DNA of 64,000 nucleotides from Gemmatimonadota bacterium. GTDB taxonomy: Bacteria > Latescibacterota > UBA2968. The position numbers and the translations under genes were made by a program. A model generated the notes under the pieces. The model worked only from the letters and a program-made list of their open reading frames with translations, was not told where the DNA came from and made no database searches. The first letter of the stretch is position 1. The number at the start of each line of letters is the position of its first letter. Shown piece by piece: positions 9,040 to 18,538 of this stretch. The stretch covers positions 34,871 through 98,870 of the forward strand of contig PBWH01000003.1 of assembly GCA_002727195.1 (NCBI GenBank), read 5' to 3'.

Positions 9040-9134
9040 CTTGAGGCCACGGGAAGAGGGTCTGTTCGACTCCGAGACGGCTGATTATAGCCCCAGCCTA
9101 CCTCGTTGTCAATCTGTCCCGGCGGTTGGCTGGA

Positions 9135-9163
9135 TTGACACTGATTCTTCGAGGGAGTATACT
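9135..9163 (+). promoter_or_regulatory. Strong sigma-70-type promoter before the hydantoinase cluster
   Basis: TTGACA (9135-9140), a 17-base spacer and TATACT (9158-9163) give 11 of 12 consensus positions. The predicted transcript would start near 9170, leaving a leader of roughly 85-90 bases before the GTG at 9258. Confidence 0.75.
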
Positions 9164-9257
9164 GTTCGCCGCCAAAACGGGGACCTAACCGGAATCAGAT
9201 CAGGGACTTAGGGCGACCGGCGTAGCGAGATCGCCAAGGGGATCGGGACGACTTAAC

Positions 9258-11327
9258 GTGGCTTTTGCACTCGGCATCGACATCGGAGGGACCTTCACGG
9301 ATATCGTCGTTGTAGACGCGTCCACGGGAGCCTTCGAGGTGGTGAAGACCCTGACGACCTATCCGGATCCGTCGGAGGGAGTACTCGACGGCCTGAGCGA
9401 GCTGTTCACGCGTCCCGGGATGTCTGCCCAGGACGTCACCCGGGTCATCCACGGTACCACGCTTGTTACCAACACCCTGATCGAGCGGAAGGGCGCCAAA
9501 ACGGCGCTTGTGACCACACAGGGCTTCCGCGACGCGCTCGAAATCGGTCGTGAGGGACGGTATGACATCTATGACCTGCGGATGCAGCTTCCGAAACCGC
9601 TTGTGGAGCGTCGATATCGGCTCGAAGTAGATGAGCGACTGAATCCGGACGGGAGCGTAAGGTCGTCGCTGAATACGTCTTCGGTGGCGGCCGTGTGCGA
9701 CCAGCTGCGAGATGCCGGCGTGGAATCGGTCGGCGTCTGTTTGCTGCACGCTTACGCGAACCCCGATCACGAGACCATCCTCCGAGACGCCATCGCAGAC
9801 CATCTCCCAGGCTGTCCGGTTACGCTGTCCTCCGAAGTGGCTCCCGAGCTCCGGGAATTCGAGCGGAGTTCGACGACTGTCGCGAACGCATACGTACAAC
9901 CGCTGGTCGAACGGTATCTGGGGTCGCTCGGAGATGGGCTGGCGAACACGGGTGTCAACGCACCGCTCCACGTAATGCTTTCGAATGGTGGGAGCTGCTC
10001 CGTCGAGACGGCTGAGGCTTTTCCCGTCCGGCTTGTCGAGTCCGGCCCTTGTGGAGGCGCACTCGCCGCGGCGGAGTGGGGACGGAAAGCCGGACTTGAT
10101 CGGGTTCTCGCGTTCGACATGGGCGGGACAACAGCCAAGGCGGTGTTGACCATAGAAGGAACCTTTCCTGTTACGACGGAATCTGAAGTTGCGCGAGTCT
10201 ACCGGTTCAAGCGGGGCTCTGGTCTTCCGTTACTCGTGCCGGTGCTGGATATGATCGAGATCGGGGCTGGGGGAGGGAGTATCGCTCACGTGAACGCGCT
10301 CGGGTTGCCGGCGGTGGGACCCGAGAGCGCAGGTTCGTCTCCCGGTCCGGCTTGCTATGACCGGGGAGGGGATCGCCCGACCGTCACGGATGCGGATCTT
10401 CTGCTTGGCTACCTGAATTCGGACTACTTCCTCGGCGGATCGATGTCCCTGAGCGTCGACCGGGCGGGGGCAGCACTTTCGACGGTAGCCGATCAATTCG
10501 GTGGCGATGCCTTGAGCGCGGCCCACGGGATACATCAGTTGGTCAACGAGAACATGGCCAGCGCGGCGAGGGTACACGCCGCTGAACGCGGCGTCGATCT
10601 TCGATCCTACGCGTTGGTCGCGACAGGGGGCGCCGGGCCTGTGCACGCTTGCGGCGTGGCCTCACGGCTTGGGATCGATCGTGTCCTCGTGCCTCCGATC
10701 GCCGGTGTTGGATCCGCATTCGGTCTTCTCCTTGCACCGATCAGTTTCGATTTCGCGCGAAGCTACGTGTGCCGAGTGGAGGATCTCGATATCCAACGGC
10801 TGCGTAGTCTTCTAGATGAGATGCTGACCTCCGGTCGAGAGGTCGTGACTGGGGCCGGTGTAGCGGATGCGGATGTCGCTTTCGAGATCGCCGTGGATAT
10901 CCGATACGTGGGGCAGGGGCACGAGATTCGGGTCTTGGTCGAAGATGACAACCTTGAGGACCGTTTCGTGTCACGACTGGTAGCCGCGTTCGAGTCAGAA
11001 TACGCGCGTATGTTTGGTCGAACCTGCGAAGGGGTCCCTATAGAGGTCGTGCATTGGCGGGTCACGGTAAGCGGTCCCAGGCAGACGATCGATATCGCCG
11101 CCGGCCACCAGGTGGTGGAGAGCGAAAACGCTGCAACCACTCGCCCCATCGCCTTCGATCGTGATGGGGCGTCGGATGTGGCGGTCTATGACCGGAACTC
11201 CCTTGCAGCGGGAACGATCCAGGGCCCTGCGATTGTCGAAGAGGCGGAGTCGACCACTGTTGTCCCGGCAGGCTGGCGCGTGACGGTGCGGGAAGACCGT
11301 GCCCTCCTTCTCGAGAGGATGTTGTGA
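9258..11327 (+). CDS. hyuA: Hydantoinase A / oxoprolinase A subunit
   Basis: A 689-residue protein of the acetone carboxylase/hydantoinase A family. The N-terminal GIDIGGTFTDIVVVD is the ATP-binding strand-loop-strand of the ASKHA fold, followed by HGTTLVTNTLIERKGA. The middle FDMGGTTAKA is the second phosphate loop, and GAGGGSIA and ATGGAGPVHA are family signatures. With the B subunit it would hydrolyse a cyclic amide (5-oxoproline, hydantoin or N-methylhydantoin) at the cost of ATP. The GTG start is preceded by a weak AAGGGG. It is the first gene of a long co-directional cluster, and its stop overlaps the start of the B subunit by four bases. Confidence 0.93.
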   Translation: MAFALGIDIGGTFTDIVVVDASTGAFEVVKTLTTYPDPSEGVLDGLSELFTRPGMSAQDVTRVIHGTTLVTNTLIERKGAKTALVTTQGFRDALEIGREGRYDIYDLRMQLPKPLVERRYRLEVDERLNPDGSVRSSLNTSSVAAVCDQLRDAGVESVGVCLLHAYANPDHETILRDAIADHLPGCPVTLSSEVAPELREFERSSTTVANAYVQPLVERYLGSLGDGLANTGVNAPLHVMLSNGGSCSVETAEAFPVRLVESGPCGGALAAAEWGRKAGLDRVLAFDMGGTTAKAVLTIEGTFPVTTESEVARVYRFKRGSGLPLLVPVLDMIEIGAGGGSIAHVNALGLPAVGPESAGSSPGPACYDRGGDRPTVTDADLLLGYLNSDYFLGGSMSLSVDRAGAALSTVADQFGGDALSAAHGIHQLVNENMASAARVHAAERGVDLRSYALVATGGAGPVHACGVASRLGIDRVLVPPIAGVGSAFGLLLAPISFDFARSYVCRVEDLDIQRLRSLLDEMLTSGREVVTGAGVADADVAFEIAVDIRYVGQGHEIRVLVEDDNLEDRFVSRLVAAFESEYARMFGRTCEGVPIEVVHWRVTVSGPRQTIDIAAGHQVVESENAATTRPIAFDRDGASDVAVYDRNSLAAGTIQGPAIVEEAESTTVVPAGWRVTVREDRALLLERML

Positions 11328-13018
11328 ACAAGTCCATGGATCCCGTGACCTTCGAGGTCCTTTGGAGTCGTCTGATCTCGATCGTGAACGAACAGGCGGC
11401 GGCGTTGATGCACGCCTCGTTCACGACCGTGGTGCGCGAAGCGGGTGACCTCTCGGCCGGTGTGTTCGATGCGCAAGGGAACATGCTCGCCCAGGCCGTC
11501 ACGGGAACCCCCGGGCACATCAACACGATGGCGACGTGCGTACGTCACTTCGTGAAGAAGCATCCGCTGGAGACCCTCGAACCGGGGGACAGTCTGCTGA
11601 CCAACGATCCCTGGCTCGGATCTGGACACCTTCACGATATCACCGTCGTAACGCCGGCCTTCAAGGATGGGAAAGGGGTCGGCTGGTTCGCGAACACCTG
11701 TCACGCGATGGATATTGGAGGGCGCACGCTAGGGGCGGGCGCTCGTCAGGTCTACGAGGAAGGCGTCAACGTTCCGATCATGTTTCTGTTCCGCAAGGGT
11801 GAACTGAACAGAGACCTGATCGACATCCTGCGGGCAAACGTACGGGAACCAGACCAGGTGGTGGGGGATCTGTATGCGCAGCAAGCGGGGAACGATGTGG
11901 GTGCTGCTAAGCTGATCGCGACGATGGAGGAGTATGATATCGGCGATCTCGAGGGGCTTTCGACTCTAATCCTCGATCGGTCAGAGGAACGAACACGGGA
12001 CGCAATCGCCGAGATCCCGAATGGACGTTACGATGACGAGGTCTCCATTGACGGGTATGACGAGCCGCTCCAGATCAAGATCGCTGTGGACATCCTAGAT
12101 CGGAATCTGGTCGTGGATTACGCCGGGAGTTCGCCCCAGGTGAACTGGGGGATCAACGTCGTTTACAACTACACGCACGCCTATACGACGTATCCACTGA
12201 AGTGTGCGATCAGCCCGGAGATCCCGAACAATGAGGGGAGCTTTCGACCCGTGAAAGTCAGGGCTCCGGAAGGGTGTATTCTGAACGCGGAGTTCCCGTG
12301 TGCCGTTGGGGCGCGTCATCTGGTTGGCCACTTCTTGAGCCAGGCGATCTTCGGCGCGTTGTCGAAGGTGATTCCCGAGCGAGTTCTTGCAGACGGATCA
12401 GCCGGTCTGTGGAACACGCAACTCGAAGGTGTCGGCCCCGACGGGCGTCGCTTTGCCTATATCTTCTTCTCCGCAGGGGGGATGGGTGCAAGTGCTGTCG
12501 CCGACGGGCTCTCGGCCACCGCCTTCCCAAGCGGAATCCGTGGCGTGCCCGCCGAGGCGATCGAGGCCGTCTCGCCGGTTCGCATGGTCAAACGAGCGCT
12601 GATCAGCGATTCAGGAGGGGCGGGGCGATTCCGAGGGGGGCTGTCTCAGGAGATGGTTCTGGCTGTCGATAGTGATCTGCCTGCCCAACACAGCTGCATG
12701 TATGATCGAACCCGATTCGCGCCACGTGGATTCCTGGGAGGTGCGGACGGGCAGGCGGGCGAATTGTATCTGTCCGATGGCACACGCCTGCCCCCAAAGG
12801 CGACCTACGACCTCCAGGCCGACGCCTCGGTCACCTTGAGGCTACCGGGAGGGGGCGGTTATGGTGATCCTTATAGTCGCGATCCGTCGGCTGTTCTCGA
12901 GGATGTATTGCAGGGCCGCGTATCTCTGGAGGCGGCGCTGGCTTCATACGGAGTTGTGATCGATTCTGAAGATATGACTATAGACGAGGCGGAAACAGCG
13001 AAGCTGAGGGGAAGCTGA
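11324..13018 (+). CDS. hyuB: Hydantoinase B / oxoprolinase B subunit
   Basis: A 564-residue protein. It begins MDPVTFEVLWSRLISIVNE, the standard start of hydantoinase B subunits after a short lead. Conserved segments include SADGSAGLW-type and GGAGRFRGGLSQEM regions and the C-terminal LPGGGGYGDP. Start GTG 11324 overlaps the A-subunit stop (GTGA), consistent with an obligate complex. The next gene, a PhyH-type dioxygenase, begins only six bases after this stop. In other organisms the pair supports catabolism of cyclic imides or pyroglutamate; nothing here fixes the substrate. Confidence 0.93.
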   Translation: MNKSMDPVTFEVLWSRLISIVNEQAAALMHASFTTVVREAGDLSAGVFDAQGNMLAQAVTGTPGHINTMATCVRHFVKKHPLETLEPGDSLLTNDPWLGSGHLHDITVVTPAFKDGKGVGWFANTCHAMDIGGRTLGAGARQVYEEGVNVPIMFLFRKGELNRDLIDILRANVREPDQVVGDLYAQQAGNDVGAAKLIATMEEYDIGDLEGLSTLILDRSEERTRDAIAEIPNGRYDDEVSIDGYDEPLQIKIAVDILDRNLVVDYAGSSPQVNWGINVVYNYTHAYTTYPLKCAISPEIPNNEGSFRPVKVRAPEGCILNAEFPCAVGARHLVGHFLSQAIFGALSKVIPERVLADGSAGLWNTQLEGVGPDGRRFAYIFFSAGGMGASAVADGLSATAFPSGIRGVPAEAIEAVSPVRMVKRALISDSGGAGRFRGGLSQEMVLAVDSDLPAQHSCMYDRTRFAPRGFLGGADGQAGELYLSDGTRLPPKATYDLQADASVTLRLPGGGGYGDPYSRDPSAVLEDVLQGRVSLEAALASYGVVIDSEDMTIDEAETAKLRGS

Positions 13019-13024
13019 GGCGTT

Positions 13025-13816
13025 ATGAGACATGAGCTGATGCAGAAAGAGATTAGCGGCTACCGTGAGAACGGGTTTGTCGTCATCAACGATTTTCTAA
13101 CCGATGACGAGCTCGCGGAATGGCGGTCGGCAGTGGATGAGGCGGTCGACCTCCGCGGTGATGCGCGTCTCCCAGGTGAGGAAGGGAAAGTCTTCTCCGG
13201 GTCGAACTCGGCGGTTTTCAAGCAGCGGATCCAGCTCTGGATGGACAACGAGCGGGTTAAGGCGCTGATGTTGGACGAGCGGATCGGGAAGATGGCGGCG
13301 GACCTGGAAGGTATTGACGGCATCCGGGTCTGGCACGACCAAACGCTGATCAAGATGCCCTACGGGAATCCGACATCGTGGCACCAGGACAACACGAAGT
13401 GGTCGTTCTCCTCCGATCACGCGATTTCGATCTGGATCGCGCTCGATGATGCTACGCCACACAACGGCTGTCTCTACTTCATCCCCGGCTCCCATCACGA
13501 TTGTTACGATGACGTGTCGACGAATCGACCGATGTCGGACATATTCGAAGAGAATCCGGTCCTTCAGGATGTCGATCCAGTGGCGGCACCGATGAAGGCC
13601 GGGAGTTGTTCGTTCCATAACGGACTGACCGTACACGGTGCGGGCGCGAACATGACGCGCGGACTAAGGCGGGCGATGACCTGCGCCTTCATGCCGGACG
13701 GGGCGACATTCAACGGGAACAAGAACGTCCTTCCTCAGTCGTATGTGGACGGGCTGTCTGTTGGCGACTTAATCGATAATGATGAACTGGTGCCGCTCAT
13801 CTACAAGCGCGCCTGA
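13025..13816 (+). CDS. Phytanoyl-CoA dioxygenase (PhyH) family protein
   Basis: A 263-residue Fe(II)/2-oxoglutarate-dependent oxygenase. The iron-binding HxD is His120-Gln-Asp122 in SWHQDN; the distal His is His204 in TVHGAGAN, with Arg212/Arg215 following to bind 2-oxoglutarate. GYRENGFVVINDFL at the N-terminus and FIPGSH are typical of the family. It hydroxylates an unactivated carbon of an unknown small molecule. It lies six bases after the hydantoinase B gene and 37 bases before a secreted lyase, so it is very likely part of the same transcript. The ATG at 13025 is supported by the spacing. Confidence 0.9.
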   Translation: MRHELMQKEISGYRENGFVVINDFLTDDELAEWRSAVDEAVDLRGDARLPGEEGKVFSGSNSAVFKQRIQLWMDNERVKALMLDERIGKMAADLEGIDGIRVWHDQTLIKMPYGNPTSWHQDNTKWSFSSDHAISIWIALDDATPHNGCLYFIPGSHHDCYDDVSTNRPMSDIFEENPVLQDVDPVAAPMKAGSCSFHNGLTVHGAGANMTRGLRRAMTCAFMPDGATFNGNKNVLPQSYVDGLSVGDLIDNDELVPLIYKRA

Positions 13817-13853
13817 ACTGTATCAGATCTGCCAGGGGGAACAAGGGGAGCGC

Positions 13854-15275
13854 ATGAGGGTTTTCGCATTCATTGTGGCGATGTGGATCGTCGCCGGCTC
13901 GTCAGTGGAGGCGGGGAACGTCTTCGTCCGGGACCCGGAGCAGTTCGAGAAGTATGTCACCCGGCTCGCCCCGGGCGATACGATCGTGCTTCGCTCCGGT
14001 GAGGAATGGCGGGATGTAAATCTGGTTTTCGAGGGAGAAGGCGAGCCGGGCCGCCCGATTGTATTGGCGGCGCGTGACCCCGGGAAGACAGTCTTTACGG
14101 GGCAGTCCCGTCTACGGATACTTGGCAAGCATCTCGTGGTGACCGGCTTGGTGTTCCGTGACGGATCCCTGTCCGGGGGCAGCGTCATCTCCATCGGATC
14201 CGGGCGAGGCGAGTCCGCCCAGGAGTGCCGGCTAACGGACACCGCGATCATCGATTACAATCCGGAGGATTCTGAGGTCAATTACAAGTGGGTCTCCGTC
14301 TATGGCCGCCGGAACCGAGTCGACCACTGCTACTTCAAGGGGCAGACGCACGTCGGGCAGGCTGTGGTGGTCTGGTTGAATGGAGAGCCCAACAACCATC
14401 GTATCGATCACAACTACTTCGCCGGGCGTCCCAACCTTGGGCGCAATGGGGGTGAGACGATCCGGATCGGGACCAGCGCGCGATCGATGGAGGTCTCGCA
14501 GACCGTCGTCGAGGACAACCTGTTCGAGAACTGCGATGGGGAGGCCGAGATCATCTCTGTCAAGTCGTGTGAGAACGTGATCCGGCGGAACGCATTCGTC
14601 AGCAGCGCGGGGACGGTTTCCCTGCGGCATGGGAACCGAAACAGGGTTGAAGGTAACTGGTTCGTCGGAAACGGGAAGGCAAGATCAGGCGGTGTTCGGG
14701 TGATGGGTGAGGGTCACGTGATCGTGAACAATCACCTCGAGGGATTGACCGGACGAGGAAACCGCGCAGCCCTGACCATTCTCAGCGGCGTTCCTGATGC
14801 GGCTCTGAACAGCTACTGGCAGGTCAAGAACGTAACCTTCGCGCACAACACGGTGATCGACTGTGCGGCATTCACCGATATTGCCTTTGGTCACGGACAG
14901 AGAGGGCGTAGCCTTGCCCCGGTCGGGATCCGCATCTCCGCGAATGTGGTTCAGTCGACCAACCCGAATCGCGCAATGACTATCCATGACGCGACGGCGG
15001 ATGTCAGCTGGGATCGAAACCTGTGGACGGGGCCCATGACGGACCTGCCCGAAGGGTTCGCGGTTAAGGATGTCTCGTTCATCAAGGGGGCGTTTCTGAG
15101 CGAGCTCAGCAGCTATTCGCTGCTTGCCATACCGGAGGGCGATCCGCGTCTCTCATCCGACATCGACGGACAGCGTCGCCTCGAAAGCGTGGCGGGCAGC
15201 GATGTGGGATCCGATGCGCCGACACGATATACCATGCCACGTCGGCCGCTTGTCGGTCCGAAGTGGATGGACTGA
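13854..15275 (+). CDS. Secreted right-handed beta-helix lyase, PL6/chondroitinase B-like
   Basis: A 473-residue protein. Residues 1-20 form a signal peptide (MRVFAFIVAMWIVAGSSVEA). The mature protein starts with VRDPEQFEKYVTRLAPGDTIVL, the usual opening of chondroitinase B-type (polysaccharide lyase family 6) beta-helices, and contains repeated N-x-F/HNxF turns such as HNYFAGR and EDNLFENC. RNGGETIRIG and SVKSCENVIRRN match the catalytic groove region of PL6. It would cleave uronate-containing polysaccharides (alginate or dermatan-like) in the periplasm or outside. ATG 13854 is preceded by AAGGGGAG; the frame is open further upstream within the previous gene. Confidence 0.82.
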   Translation: MRVFAFIVAMWIVAGSSVEAGNVFVRDPEQFEKYVTRLAPGDTIVLRSGEEWRDVNLVFEGEGEPGRPIVLAARDPGKTVFTGQSRLRILGKHLVVTGLVFRDGSLSGGSVISIGSGRGESAQECRLTDTAIIDYNPEDSEVNYKWVSVYGRRNRVDHCYFKGQTHVGQAVVVWLNGEPNNHRIDHNYFAGRPNLGRNGGETIRIGTSARSMEVSQTVVEDNLFENCDGEAEIISVKSCENVIRRNAFVSSAGTVSLRHGNRNRVEGNWFVGNGKARSGGVRVMGEGHVIVNNHLEGLTGRGNRAALTILSGVPDAALNSYWQVKNVTFAHNTVIDCAAFTDIAFGHGQRGRSLAPVGIRISANVVQSTNPNRAMTIHDATADVSWDRNLWTGPMTDLPEGFAVKDVSFIKGAFLSELSSYSLLAIPEGDPRLSSDIDGQRRLESVAGSDVGSDAPTRYTMPRRPLVGPKWMD

Positions 15276-15289
15276 AAGGGAGTGAGTCT

Positions 15290-16117
15290 ATGAAGATGGC
15301 GTTTACCACGTTGGGTTGCCCAGCATGGGATCTGGACACCGTAATCGAAAAGGGGAGTGCCTTCGGCTACGAAGGGGTGGATTTTCGTGGCATTCAGGGA
15401 GAAATCGACGTCACCACGCTGGCCGAGTTTACGACCAGCATCGTGGAGACCAAGCGGAAGCTGGGAGATGCAGGTCTGTCGGTGTGCGGGATCAGTTCGA
15501 GCCTGAAGATCTGTGACGACACCCTGGCCAGGGCAAACCTCGAAGAAGCAAAGCGGACGATTCCCGTCGCAGCGGAGCTGGATGTACCGAACATTCGTGT
15601 CTTCGGCGTCGGGAACGCAGACGAGAAGTCGAAGGAGGAACTGGCTGACATCGGGCAAGGCATGATGGGACAGATCCTTGCGCTGGATGGCGCCGATCAG
15701 TTCAAGTGGGTGTTCGAGACACACGATCATTGGATCAAATCGACCGACTGTAAACTGCTGCTCGATCGCGTGACCGTCCCGATCTTCGGGGCTCTCTGGG
15801 ACGTGGGGCATACGTCTCGTGTCGGCGAGGAGGATCCAGCCGATACGCTGGCCGCACTTGGTGACCGTGTTTACTACACGCACGTGAAGGACGCGGTCTA
15901 CGATCCGGACCAGGAGAACGCGATGAAGGATGGTTGGAAGTATGTGCCACCCGGTACGGGACAGCTTCCGCTGGAGAAGGCGCTCAACCTCCTGAAGGAG
16001 CGCGGCTACGAGGGTTACGTGATGTTCGAGCACGAGAAGCGGTGGCATCCGACCCTACCTGAACCGGAAGATATCATGCCGATGTTCGTCAACTGGTTCA
16101 AAGGGCTGAACCTGTAA
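15290..16117 (+). CDS. Sugar phosphate isomerase/epimerase family (AP endonuclease 2-like TIM barrel)
   Basis: A 275-residue TIM-barrel protein. The start MKMAFTTLGCPAWDLDTVI and the segments GYEGVDFRG, WDVGHTSRVGE (with Asp and His metal ligands) and VMFEHEKRW (with a Glu ligand) are typical of the xylose-isomerase-like family. Members isomerise or epimerise free or oxidised sugars. GTG 15263 is possible, but AAAGGGAGTGAG lies just ahead of ATG 15290, so the latter is chosen. It follows the PL6-like lyase and precedes two Gfo/Idh/MocA dehydrogenases, consistent with processing of the released sugar. Confidence 0.85.
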   Translation: MKMAFTTLGCPAWDLDTVIEKGSAFGYEGVDFRGIQGEIDVTTLAEFTTSIVETKRKLGDAGLSVCGISSSLKICDDTLARANLEEAKRTIPVAAELDVPNIRVFGVGNADEKSKEELADIGQGMMGQILALDGADQFKWVFETHDHWIKSTDCKLLLDRVTVPIFGALWDVGHTSRVGEEDPADTLAALGDRVYYTHVKDAVYDPDQENAMKDGWKYVPPGTGQLPLEKALNLLKERGYEGYVMFEHEKRWHPTLPEPEDIMPMFVNWFKGLNL

Positions 16118-16162
16118 CGCGGAGCGGGGTTGGTGATCCGGCTCCTTCTGTTTGAGAGAACC

Positions 16163-17452
16163 ATGGCAATTACCGCAGTGATCGTCGGTGCAGGCCACCG
16201 AGCCCTGACCTATGCCTCCTATGCAGAGCAGCATCCTGACGAACTGAAGATCGTGGGGATGGCTGACCCGAATGACCTGCGTCGCCAGCAGACGGGCGAC
16301 CGGTTCGACATCCCGGATGGCAGGCGATTCGAAACGGCAGAAGCGCTGGCTAGCGTGCCGCAGTTTGCCGACTGCGTGATCAACGGGACGATGGACCATC
16401 AGCACGTGGAGACATCGCTGCCGCTGCTCGCGGCGGGATACGATCTACTCCTGGAGAAGCCGTTCGCGACGGGGATCGAGGAGATGTGGTCGCTCGTCGA
16501 GGCGGCCCGATCGAATAACCGAAAGGTGATGATCTGTCACGTCCTGCGGTATGCGCCGTTCTACTACCGGATTCGTGAACGGGTCGCGGCCGGGGAGATT
16601 GGGCGGGTGATCAATGTTCAGACCGTCGAGCACGTCAGCTACCACCATATGGCGGTCGGTTTTGTTCGGGGGAAGTGGAACAGCAAGGACCGGTGCCACT
16701 CGGGCATGCTGATGGCCAAGTGCTGTCACGATCTCGACCTGATCATGTGGATGAAGAGCGGTGTGCGTCCTGTCGCGGTCAGCAGCTTTGGGACGAACAC
16801 CCAGTTTCGTCCGGAAATGGCGCCCAAAGGAGCGGGTGAGCGATGTCTGGTCGACTGTGAGATCGAAACGGATTGCCTTTATTCGGCGCGCAAACATTAC
16901 ATCGATCATCCGAAACGATGGTCCTTCTACGTCTGGGACAGCCTCGAGCATATCGAAGCCCCAACGATCGAGGACAAGGTTGCTTCTCTCGAGGGTGGCA
17001 ATCCGTATGGGCGCTGTGTGTGGAAATGCGACAACGATGTGGTGGATCACCAATCGGTGGCAATCAATTTCGAGGATGGATGTACGGCCACCCACAACAT
17101 GGTCGGCGGGACTGCTCGTCCGTCTCGGTCGATTCACCTGATCGGTACGGAAGGGGAGATCCACGGGGTGCTCGAGGACCAATCCTTCTGTGTACGGCAC
17201 ATCGACCCGCGTCCCGGTCACGAATACAGTGAGGATCGCATCGATCTGAACGAGTCGGGTGACGTGCACGGCGCGTTCGGCGGTCACTGCGGGGGAGATC
17301 TTCGGCTAGCAAAAGACTTCGTCGATCTCGTTTCAGGAGGGGAGCCGTCCCTGGCTTGCACCCGGATCGAGGACTCGGTGTATGGCCACCTGACTGGTTT
17401 TCTGGCTGAGGAGTCGAGGGAGGAGTCGCGTGTTGTCCAGATTGACGCATAG
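16163..17452 (+). CDS. Gfo/Idh/MocA family oxidoreductase (first of tandem pair)
   Basis: A 429-residue NAD(P)-dependent dehydrogenase. The N-terminal AVIVGAGHRALTYASYA is the Rossmann loop, LLEKPFATG is the conserved EKP motif with the catalytic Lys, and HCGGDLRLAKDF near the end resembles the metal- or substrate-facing C-terminal domain. It is longer than the usual 330-380 residues because of an extension in the C-terminal sheet domain. It starts at ATG 16163. The overlap-free 9-base gap to the next gene, of the same superfamily, suggests sequential oxidation or epimerisation steps in one pathway. Confidence 0.88.
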   Translation: MAITAVIVGAGHRALTYASYAEQHPDELKIVGMADPNDLRRQQTGDRFDIPDGRRFETAEALASVPQFADCVINGTMDHQHVETSLPLLAAGYDLLLEKPFATGIEEMWSLVEAARSNNRKVMICHVLRYAPFYYRIRERVAAGEIGRVINVQTVEHVSYHHMAVGFVRGKWNSKDRCHSGMLMAKCCHDLDLIMWMKSGVRPVAVSSFGTNTQFRPEMAPKGAGERCLVDCEIETDCLYSARKHYIDHPKRWSFYVWDSLEHIEAPTIEDKVASLEGGNPYGRCVWKCDNDVVDHQSVAINFEDGCTATHNMVGGTARPSRSIHLIGTEGEIHGVLEDQSFCVRHIDPRPGHEYSEDRIDLNESGDVHGAFGGHCGGDLRLAKDFVDLVSGGEPSLACTRIEDSVYGHLTGFLAEESREESRVVQIDA

Positions 17453-17461
17453 GACCCCACG

Positions 17462-18433
17462 GTGAACTGGGGAATCTTGGGCGCCGGATCTGTGGCGCAG
17501 AGGCGAGTGATGCCGGCGATCAATGCTCTCGAGGGGCACGCCGTCCAGACGCTGATGGTGCGCGATGCGTGTCGGGCGCGTGATCTTGCTGCGTCTCATG
17601 GTGCGTCAAACGGTGTCAGTTCCGTCGAAGCGTTGCTGGCCGACGAGACGATCGATGCCGTCTACGTGTCGAGCCCGGTCGTTCACCATCGCGACCACGT
17701 TCTTGCTGTCGCGCAGGCGGGCAAGCACGTCCTCTGCGAGAAACCAATGGCGATGTCGTCGGACACGTGCCGTGACATGATCGAAGCCTGTAACAATGCA
17801 GGCGTGACGCTTGGCACGTGCTACGTCCTCCGCGGATGGGAGATCTACCAACGAATTCGGGACCTGATCCGGAACGGAGATCTGGGAACGCTGATCGAAC
17901 TCCGTGCGCATCTCGCCAAGTGGACCCCGCGTGAAGCAGATGAGTGGAGGCTCGATCCCGCTCAGAGCGGAGGCGGCGTGTTGATAGACGTCGCTACTCA
18001 CTACCTGGATCTGTTCCGCTTCCTCGCTGGCGAGATTGTACGAGTGGCCTATATGGGCTCTTCTCGCGTTTTCGATTGGCCGGTCGAGGAAACGGCGCAC
18101 GCACTCGTTGCATTCGAGTCCGGCTGCCATGGCTCGTTAACGGCGACTTGCACGGTACCAAACGGGGGAAACCTACTCGAGGTCTACGGGTCCGAAGGGT
18201 CACTGTTCCTCGGGAAGACACTCCGCATTGTGCGTGGAGACGACGTGGTTGAAGAAGTGGTGGTCTTCCCGGATTACTACTCAGGTATCCTCACCGATTT
18301 TGCCCACTGCACGAAAACGTCCAATACTCCGATCGCCTCCGGTCTCGATGGCCTGAGGGGCACCCAGATCGTCGAAGCGGCCTACCAGTCTGCGCGCGAG
18401 CAGAAGATCGTCACGGTGATCAGCGTTGGTTGA
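17462..18433 (+). CDS. Gfo/Idh/MocA family oxidoreductase (second of tandem pair)
   Basis: A 323-residue dehydrogenase of normal family length. NWGILGAGSVAQRRV is the dinucleotide-binding loop, CEKPMAMS carries the conserved EKP, and GGGVLIDVATHYLDL contains the Asp-x3-His catalytic pair. The start is GTG 17462, 9 bases after the previous stop. It is only distantly similar to its neighbour, so the pair is not a simple recent duplication. It is the last gene of the cluster that begins at 9258; the next 100 bases hold no gene, and the following sequence is a decayed kinase on the other strand. Confidence 0.9.
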   Translation: MNWGILGAGSVAQRRVMPAINALEGHAVQTLMVRDACRARDLAASHGASNGVSSVEALLADETIDAVYVSSPVVHHRDHVLAVAQAGKHVLCEKPMAMSSDTCRDMIEACNNAGVTLGTCYVLRGWEIYQRIRDLIRNGDLGTLIELRAHLAKWTPREADEWRLDPAQSGGGVLIDVATHYLDLFRFLAGEIVRVAYMGSSRVFDWPVEETAHALVAFESGCHGSLTATCTVPNGGNLLEVYGSEGSLFLGKTLRIVRGDDVVEEVVVFPDYYSGILTDFAHCTKTSNTPIASGLDGLRGTQIVEAAYQSAREQKIVTVISVG

Positions 18434-18538
18434 GGTGACACTGAGGTCAGGCGAGTGCATCGAGATTCGTGAGAAGGATTTGTCTGATGGCCCAACTATC
18501 GGAGAGATGCTCGAGGCGTGCAGCGAGCAGACCTACCA

